A DNA stretch of 64,000 nucleotides from Proteiniphilum sp. X52 (GCF_003712195.1 NZ_RDSD01000011.1:62001-126000), one strand, 5' to 3'. Positions 41,531 to 51,506 are shown, numbered from the stretch's first letter. The notes: a model not told the origin generated them from the letters alone. Made by a program: numbers and translations.

Positions 41531-41956
41531 ATGATCATCGCCATCGACTTCGACGGTACTATTGTGGAACATGCCTATCCCGACATCGGCAAACCCATTC
41601 CTTTCGCTATTGAAACGCTTCTGCAAATGCAAAAAGACGGGCACAAGCTGATACTGTGGACAGTGCGAAAAGGCCGCCTCCTGCAGGAAGCCATCGACTA
41701 CTGCGCCCAACGGAAGCTCTATTTCTATGCGGAGAATGAGAACTACCGTGGGGAAAACAAGGAGTTGGGAGAAGAGGTTTCGCGTAAACTGGCTGTCGAT
41801 ATGTTTATCGACGACCGCAACCTGGGAGGACTCCCCGACTGGAGCACCATTTACAACGCTGTTAAAGCGACTGCCGAAGGGGCGAACGGATTAAAGAGCA
41901 TGGCAGGACCCTCGCGTATGGCAGAACCGAAGAAGAAAAGACGATGGTTTTTCTGA
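41531..41956 (+). CDS. Small HAD-like hydrolase
   Basis: 141 residues. It begins with the HAD nucleophile motif IDFDGTIVEH (Asp at 6 and 8), has LWTVRKGR as the threonine motif II near 47 and FIDDRN as motif IV near 99, so all core HAD motifs are present in a minimal, capless fold. Likely a phosphatase or nucleotidase in the cytosol; substrate unknown. The C terminus is basic (KKKRRWFF). Similar small HAD proteins occur in Bacteroidetes capsule loci, but no direct function is established. Confidence 0.8.
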   Translation: MIIAIDFDGTIVEHAYPDIGKPIPFAIETLLQMQKDGHKLILWTVRKGRLLQEAIDYCAQRKLYFYAENENYRGENKELGEEVSRKLAVDMFIDDRNLGGLPDWSTIYNAVKATAEGANGLKSMAGPSRMAEPKKKRRWFF

Positions 41957-42080
41957 GTACTGCCTGAAACCAACACCAAGATTCCCACAATAAGAGACAA
42001 ACCTCAGAACCACCACTCCCATGTGCATCCCATTTTTCACTTTTTCTATTTCAGAAAGGTCTGAATATGGTTTTTTATTG

Positions 42081-42088
42081 TATTTTTG
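42081..42088 (+). promoter_or_regulatory. Bacteroidetes -7 box (TATTTTTG) for the export operon
   Basis: TATTTTTG matches TAnnTTTG, giving a leader of about 105 bases before the ATG at 42202. No flanking inverted repeats that would mark an invertible promoter were found. Confidence 0.6.
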
Positions 42089-42201
42089 CACGGTATTCCG
42101 ATTGGAACTGCCTGCGCGCATTGTGACAGGTAGTCACGAAGTGCGCCCAAAAACGACCGTTTTTCCACTACAGAAATTTATAACGACAAAACTAAGACTA
42201 T

Positions 42202-44571
42202 ATGCATAGAGAGACCAGGATTAGCGTGTTGATCACGATATTGTTTTTCCTGTCCTGCGGACTGTTTGCCCAGATGAGCGACCAGCAGGTCATTCAGGAG
42301 TTGCGAAAATACGAGAACTCAGGCATGTCTCAACAACAGATACTCACAGAACTGCAAAGAAAGGGAGTCACCATCGCACAATTGCAACGCCTCCGCGCAC
42401 ACTATGAGGAAAACAAGGATATTACCGACGGCGGCGTGGAATCTAACTACGACCCTTCGGAAAAAAGTTTCCGGGATACGTCCGAGATACCGGTCATCAC
42501 GGCACAAACAGTACAGACAGCACCCGAAGACCGGATTTACGGTCAGGACTTTTTCACCGCCGGCAACCTTACTTTCGCGCCCAACATGAATATGCCCACT
42601 CCGGCCAACTACGTGCTGGGATCGGGTGATGAAGTGATTATCGATGTGTGGGGCAATTCCGAACTCAACGTGCGCTACACCATCACCCCCGACGGCCATA
42701 TCACCGTGCCGGGCCTGGGGCGCATCATGCTCAACGGCCTCAACGTACAACAGGCTGAAGCGAAAATACGCAACGAGTTCTCCTCTATTTATTCCGATCT
42801 CGACTCTTCCACTCCCGGCACTTTTCTTGCCATCTCCGTGGGTAACGTGCGTACCATCAAGGTGAATGTGATGGGCGAAGTAGCCACACCGGGCACCTAC
42901 ACCCTCTCCTCCTTCGCCTCAGCCTTCCATGCCCTCTATGTATCAGGCGGCCCCTCGAAAATAGGGAGCCTGCGCAATATCCGCATTTTCAGGGCCGGAA
43001 GAAACGTGGCAACCGTGGACCTATATGAGTATCTGATGAAAGGAGATAACACCGGCGACATCAACCTGCATGACGGCGATATTGTGATGGTGGAACCGTA
43101 TAGTACCCTGGCACAAATCACAGGAGAGGTCAGGCGTCCCATGTGGTACGAAATGCGGGAAGACGAAACGCTTGAAGATCTTATCCGTTTTTCCGGCGGC
43201 TTTAGCGGCAACGCCTACCGCGCCAATGTGACGTTGCACCGGAAAGGCGTGAACGAGATGGAAGCCCATACCCTCAATCAACCCGAATACGCCTCCTTCA
43301 AGATGCAGGACGGCGACCGGATAGAGGTAGGTGACATCTTAGATAAATACTCCAATATGGTAGAGATTACAGGAGCTGTGGAGCGTCCCGGTAAATATGC
43401 CGTGGGAGAACGCATCAAAACCGTGCGCGACCTGGTAGAGATCGCCCTCGGGCCCACGGGCGACGCCTATCTTTACCGCGCGCTGCTCTACCGCGAGCAA
43501 GACGACCTGCGACAGACCATGGAGTCGTTCGACCTCGACGCCCTGCTCAACAACCGTATTGCCGACATCCCTTTGCGGAAGAACGACCGGCTCCATGTCC
43601 CCTCCATTTTTTCCATCGAGGACAACCTCACCATATCTGTCGGCGGTTCCGTCCGTGCTCCGGGCAACTATCCCTTCGCCCTGAACATGCGTGTAGAAGA
43701 CGCCATCCTCCGGGCGGGCGGACTGAGCGAAGAAGCCTCCACGGCACGGGTCGACGTTTACCGACGGATCAAGGATCCCTCCAGTACCACCGTACCGTCC
43801 ACGATGAGCGAGGTGTACACCTTCACCCTGGAGGAAGGCAAGATCGTATCGAGCGACCCCACCTTTGTCCTTCAACCGTTCGACCAGATCGAGGTACGCC
43901 GCTCGCCCGGTTACGAGCCCCAAAACATGGTCACCATCAACGGAGAGATCCTTTTTGGCGGCCGATTTGCCAAGAAGAGCCGGAATGAGCGTCTCTCCTC
44001 GTTGGTGGAAAGGGCGGGAGGTTTGACCGAATACGCCTATCCCAAAGGCGCCAGGTTGTTGCGCAGGCTGACCCCAGATGAAATGGAAAGGAGCCGCAAG
44101 GCGCTGATGACGCGCGCCCGGGTGGAGAGCGACTCTACCTTTGTCGGTGAACTCGACCTCACCGTGCAGAACGTGGGGATCGACCTGGAAAAGGCGTTGA
44201 AAAATCCGGGGGGATCCGACGATATCATCCTCCGGGAGGGAGATGTGCTGACCGTTCCCCAGTTCAACAATACCGTCAAAATCTCCGGCGGGGTGATGTA
44301 TCCCAATACGGTCACTTACCAGAAAAATATGAAGCTGGACGGTTATATCCGGCAGGCAGGAGGTTATTCACGTTTGGCAATGAAGAGCAAGCCTTTCGTG
44401 ATTTACGCCAACGGCAAGGTCTCCAGCGGCCGATGGGCTAAGATAGAACCGGGTTGCGAGATCGTGGTTCCCGAGAAACCCGACAGGGAACCGATGTCGT
44501 TGCAAGGCATACTGGGGATTTCGACCAGCCTCGCCTCCATCGCCCTGTTGATCAGCAATCTTGTCAAATAA
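42202..44571 (+). CDS. Polysaccharide export outer-membrane protein (Wza-like, multiple SLBB domains)
   Basis: 789 residues. Signal peptide (about 1-24), a Gln-rich helical region (MSDQQVIQELRKYENSGMSQQQILTEL), the poly-export domain near 130-210 (NYVLGSGDEVIIDVWGNSE...TPDGHITVPGLGRIML), and then several SLBB repeats (VMGEVATPGTYTLSSFAS, ITGAVERPGKYAVGE, VGGSVRAPGNYPF, INGEILFGGRFA, ISGGVMYPNTVTYQ). A hydrophobic stretch ends the chain (LASIALLISNLV). It forms the channel for capsule or exopolysaccharide across the outer membrane and is larger than E. coli Wza. Wzz follows 17 bases downstream. Confidence 0.93.
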   Translation: MHRETRISVLITILFFLSCGLFAQMSDQQVIQELRKYENSGMSQQQILTELQRKGVTIAQLQRLRAHYEENKDITDGGVESNYDPSEKSFRDTSEIPVITAQTVQTAPEDRIYGQDFFTAGNLTFAPNMNMPTPANYVLGSGDEVIIDVWGNSELNVRYTITPDGHITVPGLGRIMLNGLNVQQAEAKIRNEFSSIYSDLDSSTPGTFLAISVGNVRTIKVNVMGEVATPGTYTLSSFASAFHALYVSGGPSKIGSLRNIRIFRAGRNVATVDLYEYLMKGDNTGDINLHDGDIVMVEPYSTLAQITGEVRRPMWYEMREDETLEDLIRFSGGFSGNAYRANVTLHRKGVNEMEAHTLNQPEYASFKMQDGDRIEVGDILDKYSNMVEITGAVERPGKYAVGERIKTVRDLVEIALGPTGDAYLYRALLYREQDDLRQTMESFDLDALLNNRIADIPLRKNDRLHVPSIFSIEDNLTISVGGSVRAPGNYPFALNMRVEDAILRAGGLSEEASTARVDVYRRIKDPSSTTVPSTMSEVYTFTLEEGKIVSSDPTFVLQPFDQIEVRRSPGYEPQNMVTINGEILFGGRFAKKSRNERLSSLVERAGGLTEYAYPKGARLLRRLTPDEMERSRKALMTRARVESDSTFVGELDLTVQNVGIDLEKALKNPGGSDDIILREGDVLTVPQFNNTVKISGGVMYPNTVTYQKNMKLDGYIRQAGGYSRLAMKSKPFVIYANGKVSSGRWAKIEPGCEIVVPEKPDREPMSLQGILGISTSLASIALLISNLVK

Positions 44572-44588
44572 TCAAACAAAACGGACAC

Positions 44589-45743
44589 ATGACACAAGAC
44601 AACTATACACAGGAAAACCAAAACAGGCTTCCGTCCCCCGAAACAACCGATGAAATCGATCTAACCGAGATTCTACGGAAGTTATGGATCAAGCGGAAAT
44701 TTATCCTGAAGACCACCGGCATCTTTCTCCTGATAGGCCTCTTTATCGCACTCTTTTCCCCTGTAAAATACACCGCACACTGCACGGTCGTGCCCCAGAG
44801 CAGCAAAGATGGGGCAACCGGCAATTTAGGCGGTCTTGCCGCCATGATGGGCATGAATATCGGCGTGGGAGCCGGAGGAGGGGAAACCCTTTCTCCTAAC
44901 GTTTATCCGCAGATCGTAAAGAGTGTCCCTTTTACCCGGGAAATCATGAAAACCCCCATAAAAGTGGAAAAATCCGAAGGAAAAGAAATTTTGTTGTACG
45001 ACTACTATACAAACAAACAATACCAACCCTTCAACCTGATAGGGAGCATTAAGAAATATACCATTGGATTGCCCTTCCTGCTTATAAACGCTATCCGCGG
45101 AAGCGGCATTCAGGAAGAGGCGTACCCTTCCGACAGCCTATCACTGCCTACCCTTAACAAAGAGGAAGAGCGGGTATATCAGAGGATTCAAAGTTCAATA
45201 CAATTGAACCTGAACGCCAAGGACGGGTATATCTCCATTGATTACACTTTTCCCGAAGCCGAAGCGGCCGCCCGTATCACCGATCAGGTGCGCAAAACGC
45301 TGGAGCAATACGTGACGGCGTTCAAGTCGGAGAAAATGGAAGATAACCTTGCGTTTGTGCAGCAAAGTTTTGATGAGGCGCAAAAGGATTTTCAACAAAA
45401 GCAGGAACGCCTCGCCTTTTTCCAGGATGCCAACCGGGGGTTGACCACCGCTTCGGCACGTGCCACCGAGCAACGGCTCCGCAGCGAATATGATATAGCA
45501 TTCACCGTCTATAGCGAATTGGCCAAACAATTGGAGCAAGCCAAACTGGCGGTAAAGGAATCCAAACCGGTGTTGACGGTGATTGAACCCGTGGTAGTCC
45601 CGGTACAGAAAAGCGCTCCCAGACGAAGTATTATTTTAGCCGGTTTTGTTTTTCTGGGAGTTTTCATCGGCACAGGATGGATATTAGCAAAGCCGTTTAT
45701 TAAAGATATTGCGAATGAGGTAAAAAAAGCAGAAGAGGTTTAA
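44589..45743 (+). CDS. Chain-length determinant protein (Wzz family)
   Basis: 384 residues from 44589; an upstream ATG at 44454 lies inside the export gene and is rejected. The Wzz domain begins near 25 (IDLTEILRKLWIKRKFILKTTG), with membrane helices near 38-58 and 350-372 (SIILAGFVFLGVFIGTGWILA) flanking a periplasmic coiled-coil region (about 240-320; QQSFDEAQKDFQQKQERLAFFQD). It regulates polymer length by working with Wzy. There is no tyrosine-kinase domain. A long degraded stretch follows. Confidence 0.92.
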   Translation: MTQDNYTQENQNRLPSPETTDEIDLTEILRKLWIKRKFILKTTGIFLLIGLFIALFSPVKYTAHCTVVPQSSKDGATGNLGGLAAMMGMNIGVGAGGGETLSPNVYPQIVKSVPFTREIMKTPIKVEKSEGKEILLYDYYTNKQYQPFNLIGSIKKYTIGLPFLLINAIRGSGIQEEAYPSDSLSLPTLNKEEERVYQRIQSSIQLNLNAKDGYISIDYTFPEAEAAARITDQVRKTLEQYVTAFKSEKMEDNLAFVQQSFDEAQKDFQQKQERLAFFQDANRGLTTASARATEQRLRSEYDIAFTVYSELAKQLEQAKLAVKESKPVLTVIEPVVVPVQKSAPRRSIILAGFVFLGVFIGTGWILAKPFIKDIANEVKKAEEV

Positions 45744-46211
45744 AAAATAGAACCTTCAAACAGCTTCATCAAATTATCCAGCGGTTAAAAAATCTTTCCC
45801 AGGCCGCCATTGCTTTCTTTATCAGGTTGTTGATGGTTTTGCTCTCGACAATATTATCTTTTGTTACGGTCACTGTTTTGTAGATCGTTTTGAGTTAAAG
45901 CCTAGAGCACTCTATGATTTATAATTAATTGGTTTTAATCACACTGAATCGTATTTCCCATTCTCAACTTTTTTAGTCAAGAATCAAAAAATCAATATAT
46001 TTTATTCCTTTGAGTGAGGTTTTGAAGGGGTATCTAGTCAGACCGGTTCTGATGACGGCTCATATTGTTGTGTTGAGCGTGGTCAGGAATACGCATTTCC
46101 GGATATAGGTTGTTCTTTTTCTGATGATTCCCGGTGTGGTCGTTATGGAATAATGATGCTATAGAAAATAATTACTTATGAAGGTTTGGGAAACATTTCA
46201 TTAAATTGTTG
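45744..46211 (-). other. Gene-free stretch with degraded minus-strand coding remnants
   Basis: 468 bases without an intact gene. On the minus strand two stretches look like eroded coding sequence. The first is 45769-45894 (42 codons, ending in TINNLIKKAMAAWERFFNRW). The second is 45973-46158 (62 codons with one internal TGA, including TPGIIRKRTTYIRK and RYPFKTSLKGIKYIDFLI). I do not recognise a family; an old insertion sequence or lost sugar gene are both possible. Confidence 0.3.
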
Positions 46212-46219
46212 TACTTTTG
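46212..46219 (+). promoter_or_regulatory. Bacteroidetes -7 box (TACTTTTG) for the sugar-gene operon
   Basis: TACTTTTG matches TAnnTTTG, 24 bases before the ATG at 46244. It rules out the in-frame ATG at 46217. Confidence 0.65.
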
Positions 46220-46243
46220 TGGGCTATAAGATTGAAAGAAACA

Positions 46244-47221
46244 ATGAACGCAAAAAAGATATTAGTAACCGGAGGTGCCGGATTTATTGGTTCAAATTTA
46301 ACGGAAGAACTCCTGAAACGTGGTGATCATGTGACTGTTCTTGATAATTTTTCAACTGGCAAAATTGAGAACCTACTCCCTCTTATTGGCTCTTATCCCT
46401 CTACATTTAAGTTGGTTGTGGGCGATATTCGCCAATTAGATGACTGTCGCAAGGCAGTGGACGGAATAGAATATGTTTTTCATGAGGCGGCACTCGGTTC
46501 GGTACCCCGTTCCATCAAAGATCCCATAACTTCAAATGAAGTCAACGTGTCGGGTTTTTTGAATATGCTGGTTGCCAGCCGAGATGCCAGCGTCAGGCGG
46601 TTTATTTATGCCGCCAGTTCCTCTACTTATGGCGATAGCAAGTCGCTACCCAAAGTGGAGAGTGTGATCGGCAAGCCATTGTCTCCTTACGCCATTACCA
46701 AATATGTGAACGAGCTCTATGCCGATGTGTTTGCCAAAACATACGGCATAGAGACTATCGGCTTGCGTTATTTCAATGTGTTCGGAAGAAGGCAGGATCC
46801 CAATGGCGCTTATGCCGCAGTAATCCCGTTGTTCGTGAAAAAGTTGATGAAGCTTGAACCTATTACGATTAACGGCGATGGAGAATATAGCCGTGACTTT
46901 ACCTATATCGACAACGTGATTCAGATGAATATCTGTGCGATGGATACAGAAAACCCCCAAGCGGTTAATCAAGTCTATAACACAGCATATGGTGAACGCA
47001 CCACTTTGAATCAATTAATTGCCACTTTGAAAGAATATTTGGGCGAATATGATTCCCGTATTCCCCATGTAGAGGTGATTCATGGGCCAAAAAGGGCGGG
47101 TGATATTCCTCATTCGTTGGCGAATATTGATAAAGCTAAAAAAATGTTGGGTTATGTCCCCCAATTTTCAATGAAAGCAGGTCTAAAAGAAGCGGTAAAA
47201 TGGTACTGGGAGAATTTGTGA
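46244..47221 (+). CDS. UDP-N-acetylhexosamine(uronate) 4-epimerase (WbpP/TviC type SDR)
   Basis: 325 residues from 46244. NAD motif VTGGAGFIGSNLTEEL at the N terminus, the family signature HEAALGSVPRSIKDPITSNEVN near 85, catalytic S-x-Y-K in ASSSTYGDSKSLPK...YAITKYVNE near 140-165, and GLRYFNVFGRRQDPNGAYAAVIPLF. This signature separates WbpP/TviC from plain GalE. It interconverts UDP-GlcNAc and UDP-GalNAc, or their uronic acids, in the cytosol. The dehydrogenase encoded 18 bases downstream makes UDP-GalNAcA a likely end product. Confidence 0.88.
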   Translation: MNAKKILVTGGAGFIGSNLTEELLKRGDHVTVLDNFSTGKIENLLPLIGSYPSTFKLVVGDIRQLDDCRKAVDGIEYVFHEAALGSVPRSIKDPITSNEVNVSGFLNMLVASRDASVRRFIYAASSSTYGDSKSLPKVESVIGKPLSPYAITKYVNELYADVFAKTYGIETIGLRYFNVFGRRQDPNGAYAAVIPLFVKKLMKLEPITINGDGEYSRDFTYIDNVIQMNICAMDTENPQAVNQVYNTAYGERTTLNQLIATLKEYLGEYDSRIPHVEVIHGPKRAGDIPHSLANIDKAKKMLGYVPQFSMKAGLKEAVKWYWENL

Positions 47222-47239
47222 TAAAACAGCATCTATCTC

Positions 47240-48511
47240 ATGAGTAATGAAATAAAAATTGCAGTAATCGGGCTAGGCTATGTAGGGTTACCCCTTGCCC
47301 GTCTTTTTAGCACCAAATACAAAACAATTGGTTTTGACCTGAACCAAGCCCGGGTAGATGAATTGATGGTTGGCGTGGATTCCACGTTAGAAGTAGAGAA
47401 TGCTTTGTTGAAAGAAGCCATTGATAAATATGGATTGACATGCACAACCTATATAGAAGATATTCGTGAATGTAATTTCTATGTGGTGGCGGTGCCAACC
47501 CCGGTAGATCGCAACAACAATCCCGATTTGCGTCCGTTATACGAAGCCAGTAAAACCGTGGGCAAAGTAATTTCAAAAGGCGATATCGTTGTGTATGAAT
47601 CTACCGTGTATCCTGGAGTCACAGAAGATGAATGTATTCCGGTTGTTGAAAAAGTAAGCGGGTTGAAATACAACGAAGATTTCTTTGCTGGGTATAGTCC
47701 GGAAAGAGTTAATCCCGGCGACAAGAAGCATACCGTAGAAAAGATCAAAAAAGTCACCTCCGGCAGCACGCCCGAAATCGGTGAAATGGTGGACGAAGTG
47801 TATGCTTCCGTAATCACAGCAGGTACTCATTTAGCCCCCACCATCAAGGTGGCGGAGGCAGCCAAAGTAATCGAAAACTCGCAACGCGATATCAATATTG
47901 CCTTTGTGAACGAGTTGGCGAAGATTTTCAATAAAATGGATATCAATACTCAAGATGTGTTGGCAGCTGCAAGTACAAAATGGAATTTCCTTCCCTTTAA
48001 ACCCGGATTAGTGGGTGGTCACTGCATTGGAGTGGATCCCTACTATTTGGCGCAAGCCGCACAACGGAATGGATACAACCCTGAGATCATCCTTGCCGGC
48101 CGTCGCATGAACGATAGTATGGGAGAGTATGTGGCTGATCAGGTGGTAAAATTGATGTTGAAAAAAGGCATTCAGGTGCTTGGCTCCAAAGTATTGGTCC
48201 TCGGGTTCACGTTTAAGGAAAACTGCCCCGATGTACGCAACACCAAGGTAATTGATATTGTGCGTACCCTAAAAGAATATAATGCCGAAGTAACCATACA
48301 TGACCCATGGGCTAATCCCGTAATTGCCAAGCATGAATATGGAGTGGATATTTTGAACGAACTGCCAAAAAACAAGTTTGATGCGGTGATTTTAGCCGTG
48401 GCGCACAAGGAATTCATCAACATTGATATATCTTCCATTACTATGGATATGAAAAAAGTAATATATGATGTGAAGGGAATGTTATTAGAAGAAGTTGATG
48501 GAAAGCTGTAG
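47240..48511 (+). CDS. Nucleotide-sugar 6-dehydrogenase (WbpO/TviB type, UDP-HexNAc to UDP-HexNAcA)
   Basis: 423 residues. NAD motif [15 protein letters not shown] at 10-24, AVPTPVD near 90, [12 protein letters not shown] near 120, SPERVNPGD near 155, [22 protein letters not shown] near 215, and the catalytic cysteine in [17 protein letters not shown] near 262. These are the motifs of UDP-glucose/UDP-HexNAc dehydrogenases; the SQRDINIA form points to the HexNAc branch (WbpO/TviB). It oxidises C6 twice with NAD. The partner epimerase is directly upstream. Confidence 0.9.
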   Translation: MSNEIKIAVIGLGYVGLPLARLFSTKYKTIGFDLNQARVDELMVGVDSTLEVENALLKEAIDKYGLTCTTYIEDIRECNFYVVAVPTPVDRNNNPDLRPLYEASKTVGKVISKGDIVVYESTVYPGVTEDECIPVVEKVSGLKYNEDFFAGYSPERVNPGDKKHTVEKIKKVTSGSTPEIGEMVDEVYASVITAGTHLAPTIKVAEAAKVIENSQRDINIAFVNELAKIFNKMDINTQDVLAAASTKWNFLPFKPGLVGGHCIGVDPYYLAQAAQRNGYNPEIILAGRRMNDSMGEYVADQVVKLMLKKGIQVLGSKVLVLGFTFKENCPDVRNTKVIDIVRTLKEYNAEVTIHDPWANPVIAKHEYGVDILNELPKNKFDAVILAVAHKEFINIDISSITMDMKKVIYDVKGMLLEEVDGKL

Positions 48512-48522
48512 AGTAACTTACT

Positions 48523-49710
48523 ATGGATATATTAAAACTTATAGGACGAGATAAAGAACTGTTTACGGAAGATATTCAACGAAACGAAGCAGCGCTATCA
48601 GAGATAGTCAACTCATCCAGTTTCCTGGTGATAGGAGGCGCCGGGTCCATAGGCCAGGCAGTGACTAAAGAAATATTCAAGCGCAAACCCCGTAAACTAC
48701 ATGTGGTGGATATCAGTGAAAACAACATGGTTGAACTGGTGCGGGATATTCGTAGCACTTTTGGATATATAGACGGGGACTTCCGGACATTCGCACTTGA
48801 TGTAGCTTCTATTGAGTATGACGGATTTTGGAACAATGACGGAAAATATGACTATGTTCTAAATCTTTCCGCCCTAAAACATGTCCGGAGTGAAAAAGAT
48901 CCTTATACCCTTATGAGGATGATTGATGTCAATATCCTTAATACTGTTAAAACAGTAAAACAATCCATTGATAAAGGAGTAAAGAAATATTTCTGTGTTT
49001 CTACCGATAAAGCCGCTAACCCTGCCAATATGATGGGAGCTTCCAAACGTATAATGGAAATGTTTTTGATGCATTTGAGCAAAAAAATAGAGATTTCTAC
49101 TGCACGTTTTGCCAATGTGGCTTTTTCCGATGGGTCATTGCTTCACGGATTCAATCAAAGAATACAAAAACGTCAGCCCATTGTGGCTCCCAATGATGTA
49201 AAAAGATATTTTGTCACCCCAAAAGAATCAGGAGAGCTTTGTCTGATGTCCACCATATTGGGAGAAAATAGAGATATCTTTTTCCCTAAGTTAAGTGAAA
49301 GTCTTCACCTTATTACTTTTTCTGATATAGCAGTTCGTTATTTAAAAGGAATAGGTTACGAACCTTATTTGTGTAAGGACGAAGAAGAAGCTCGTCAATT
49401 GGTACACACTCTACCTGCAGAAGGAAAATGGACTTGTTTTTTTACTGAAAGTGATACGACCGGGGAAAAAGACTTTGAGGAATTTTTCACAGACAATGAA
49501 GAACTGGATTTGTCTCGTTTTACTAATTTGGGTATTATCAAAAATAAACCTATTTATGATGAAGCATTGCTTGACCACTTTCTTAAAATTATAGCAGAAA
49601 TGAAGCAAACTGGAAATTGGACAAAAGAAGGTATTGTCTCTCTTTTTTTTGAACTGATACCCAATTTCGATTATATAGAAAAAGGGAAATATTTAGATGC
49701 AAAAATGTAA
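48523..49710 (+). CDS. Nucleotide-sugar 4,6-dehydratase, CapD/LegB-like
   Basis: 395 residues. Rossmann motif VIGGAGSIGQAVTKEIF near 38, LNLSALKHVRSEKDPYTLMRMIDVN near 115, STDKAANPANMMGASKRIMEMFLM near 162 in which Met replaces the usual catalytic Tyr, as in PglF/WbpM-type dehydratases, and ARFANVAFSDGSLLHGF. It should convert a UDP- or GDP-GlcNAc to the 4-keto-6-deoxy sugar. The following aminotransferase, acetyltransferase and CBS-nucleotidyltransferase point to a 2,4-diamino-2,4,6-trideoxyhexose. The exact nucleotide is inferred only. Confidence 0.8.
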   Translation: MDILKLIGRDKELFTEDIQRNEAALSEIVNSSSFLVIGGAGSIGQAVTKEIFKRKPRKLHVVDISENNMVELVRDIRSTFGYIDGDFRTFALDVASIEYDGFWNNDGKYDYVLNLSALKHVRSEKDPYTLMRMIDVNILNTVKTVKQSIDKGVKKYFCVSTDKAANPANMMGASKRIMEMFLMHLSKKIEISTARFANVAFSDGSLLHGFNQRIQKRQPIVAPNDVKRYFVTPKESGELCLMSTILGENRDIFFPKLSESLHLITFSDIAVRYLKGIGYEPYLCKDEEEARQLVHTLPAEGKWTCFFTESDTTGEKDFEEFFTDNEELDLSRFTNLGIIKNKPIYDEALLDHFLKIIAEMKQTGNWTKEGIVSLFFELIPNFDYIEKGKYLDAKM

Positions 49711-49723
49711 TTAAGTTGATACA

Positions 49724-50863
49724 ATGAATTATAAAATACCCTTATTCCAATTAAATTTTGATGAACAAGAAGTTCTCGCAGTAACAGAAACAATTCGTAG
49801 TAAATGGATATCTACAGGCCCCAAATGTGAGGAACTGGAAACAACATTTGCCGAAATGTTGGGAGTGAAACATGCAATTAGTTTGTCCAATTGTACGGAT
49901 GCTTTGCATTTGGCTTGTATCGTAAATGGTATTGGAGCGAGTGATGAAGTCTTGTGTCCATCTCTAACTTTTGCAGCTTCGGTTAATTGTATCCGCTATG
50001 TAGGGGCTACGCCTATATTCTGTGATATCCGAGGACTTCATGATATAAATATAGATCCGGAGGACATTCAAAAGAAAATAACTCCAAAAACAAAAGCTAT
50101 TGTGGTTGTTCATATGGCCGGCTTCCCATGTGAAATGGATGAAATAATGGAAATAGCTAAAAAAAATAATCTTAAAGTAATTGAGGACGCATGTCATGGG
50201 CCACTTTCAGAATATAAAGATAAAAAACTTGGAACTATTGGAGATGTAGGCTGTTTTAGTTTCTTTTCGAATAAAAATATAAGTACTGGCGAAGGGGGAA
50301 TGATTGTCACCAATAACGATGAGTATGCCGAGAGAATTCGCTTGTTGCGTTCTCATGGTATGACAACGATGTCCTATCAAAGAGCAAAAGGTCACGCTAC
50401 GGCGTATGATATTGTGGAGCTCGGTTATAATTTCAGAATGGATGATATTAGAGCATCTATTGCAATTGTACAATTGAAAAAATTGCAGGCAGATTTAGAT
50501 AAGCGAGTCGATGTCAGAAAAAATTATTTGACTGCTCTTTCGGGTATTGAACAAATAGAAATCCCTTTTAAAAATAACAAGGAATTTGTTTCAAATTATA
50601 TAATGCCTATCGTTTTAAAAAACTCTACTGTTGAAAAAAGAGATGCTCTTCGGAATTATTTACATGAGAATGGTATTCAGACAAGCAATCATTATCCTCC
50701 AATCCATAAATTTTCTATTTATAAAGAAAACTCTTCTTCTTTACCTATTACCGAATATGTGTGTGAAAACGAAATCACACTTCCAATGTACGCAGTTTTG
50801 ACAAACAAAGAGATAGCGTGGATAGCTGAAACGATTAAAACCTTTTTCGCTTTTTATGAGTGA
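49724..50863 (+). CDS. DegT/DnrJ/EryC1-family sugar aminotransferase
   Basis: 379 residues. N-terminal signature WISTGPKCEELETTFAEMLGV, SLSNCTDALHLAC, CPSLTFAASVNCIRYVGATPIFCDI, VVHMAGFPCEMDEI, EDACHGPLSEYKDKKLGTIGDVGCFSFFSNKN with the PLP lysine at about 188, and ISTGEGGMIVTNND. It is a PLP enzyme that transfers an amino group from glutamate to a keto sugar, here most likely C4 of the product of the preceding dehydratase. It overlaps the next gene by 8 bases. Confidence 0.9.
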   Translation: MNYKIPLFQLNFDEQEVLAVTETIRSKWISTGPKCEELETTFAEMLGVKHAISLSNCTDALHLACIVNGIGASDEVLCPSLTFAASVNCIRYVGATPIFCDIRGLHDINIDPEDIQKKITPKTKAIVVVHMAGFPCEMDEIMEIAKKNNLKVIEDACHGPLSEYKDKKLGTIGDVGCFSFFSNKNISTGEGGMIVTNNDEYAERIRLLRSHGMTTMSYQRAKGHATAYDIVELGYNFRMDDIRASIAIVQLKKLQADLDKRVDVRKNYLTALSGIEQIEIPFKNNKEFVSNYIMPIVLKNSTVEKRDALRNYLHENGIQTSNHYPPIHKFSIYKENSSSLPITEYVCENEITLPMYAVLTNKEIAWIAETIKTFFAFYE

Positions 50864-51488
50864 GGTAATTCTTGTTGGAGGATTTCATGAGATTATTGAA
50901 CTCTGTGAAGAACAAGATTTAGTAATTCGTGGAATTATAGACAATAAGATAAGTGGATTTTATTGTGGATATCCGATTATCGGTTCGGATAATGATGCAA
51001 AAGGAATATTTAATAAATACAGAGAAACACCCTTGATAATTACCCCTGATAATCCAAATGTGCGAGAAAAGCTAGTTTCTCTATATAAAGATGTGGGATT
51101 TAAGTTTTATTCTTTAATTGGAAAAAGAGCTCATATTTCCAAAAGGGCTACCATAGGAGAAGGATGTGTTATTCAAAATGGTGTAAATATTTCATCTCAT
51201 GTCACGATTGGTAACTTTGTTAAAGTAAATACGAATGCCAATATAATGCATGATGTTTCAATAGGTGATTTTTCCACAATAGCTCCTAATAGTGTTTTGT
51301 TAGGGAAAGTAGATATTAGAAAAAATGCATATATTGGTGCGAATTCTACTATTTTACCTTTTCTTCACGTTGGAGATGAAGCTTTGGTAGGAGCAGGCTC
51401 AATAGTTACCAAAAATGTCGAGGCAAAAAAAATTGTAATGGGTAACCCTGCAAAAGAATTAAAAAAAAATAATTCCTTTTTTATCTAA
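50856..51488 (+). CDS. Sugar O/N-acyltransferase, NeuD/PglD type (left-handed beta-helix)
   Basis: 210 residues. An N-terminal Rossmann-like nucleotide-sugar binding part (VILVGGFHEIIELCEEQDLVIRGIIDN) is followed by hexapeptide repeats (ISKRATIGEGCVIQNGVNISSHVTIGNFVKVN, AYIGANSTILPFLHVGDEALVGAGSIVTKNV), and VMGNPAKELK at the end. The active histidine is probably the one in NIMHDVSIGDF. In NeuD/PglD proteins this adds an acetyl group to the amino group made by the partner aminotransferase. Tight overlap with that gene supports this. Confidence 0.87.
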   Translation: MSEVILVGGFHEIIELCEEQDLVIRGIIDNKISGFYCGYPIIGSDNDAKGIFNKYRETPLIITPDNPNVREKLVSLYKDVGFKFYSLIGKRAHISKRATIGEGCVIQNGVNISSHVTIGNFVKVNTNANIMHDVSIGDFSTIAPNSVLLGKVDIRKNAYIGANSTILPFLHVGDEALVGAGSIVTKNVEAKKIVMGNPAKELKKNNSFFI

Positions 51489-51506
51489 GAATGTAATTTT
51501 TAAGTA

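Noticed and set aside
39972-42201. Invertible capsule promoter flanked by inverted repeats, as in Bacteroides fragilis
   Set aside because: I searched the leaders of upxY and of the export genes by eye and found no pair of matching inverted repeats around a promoter, and no nearby recombinase gene.
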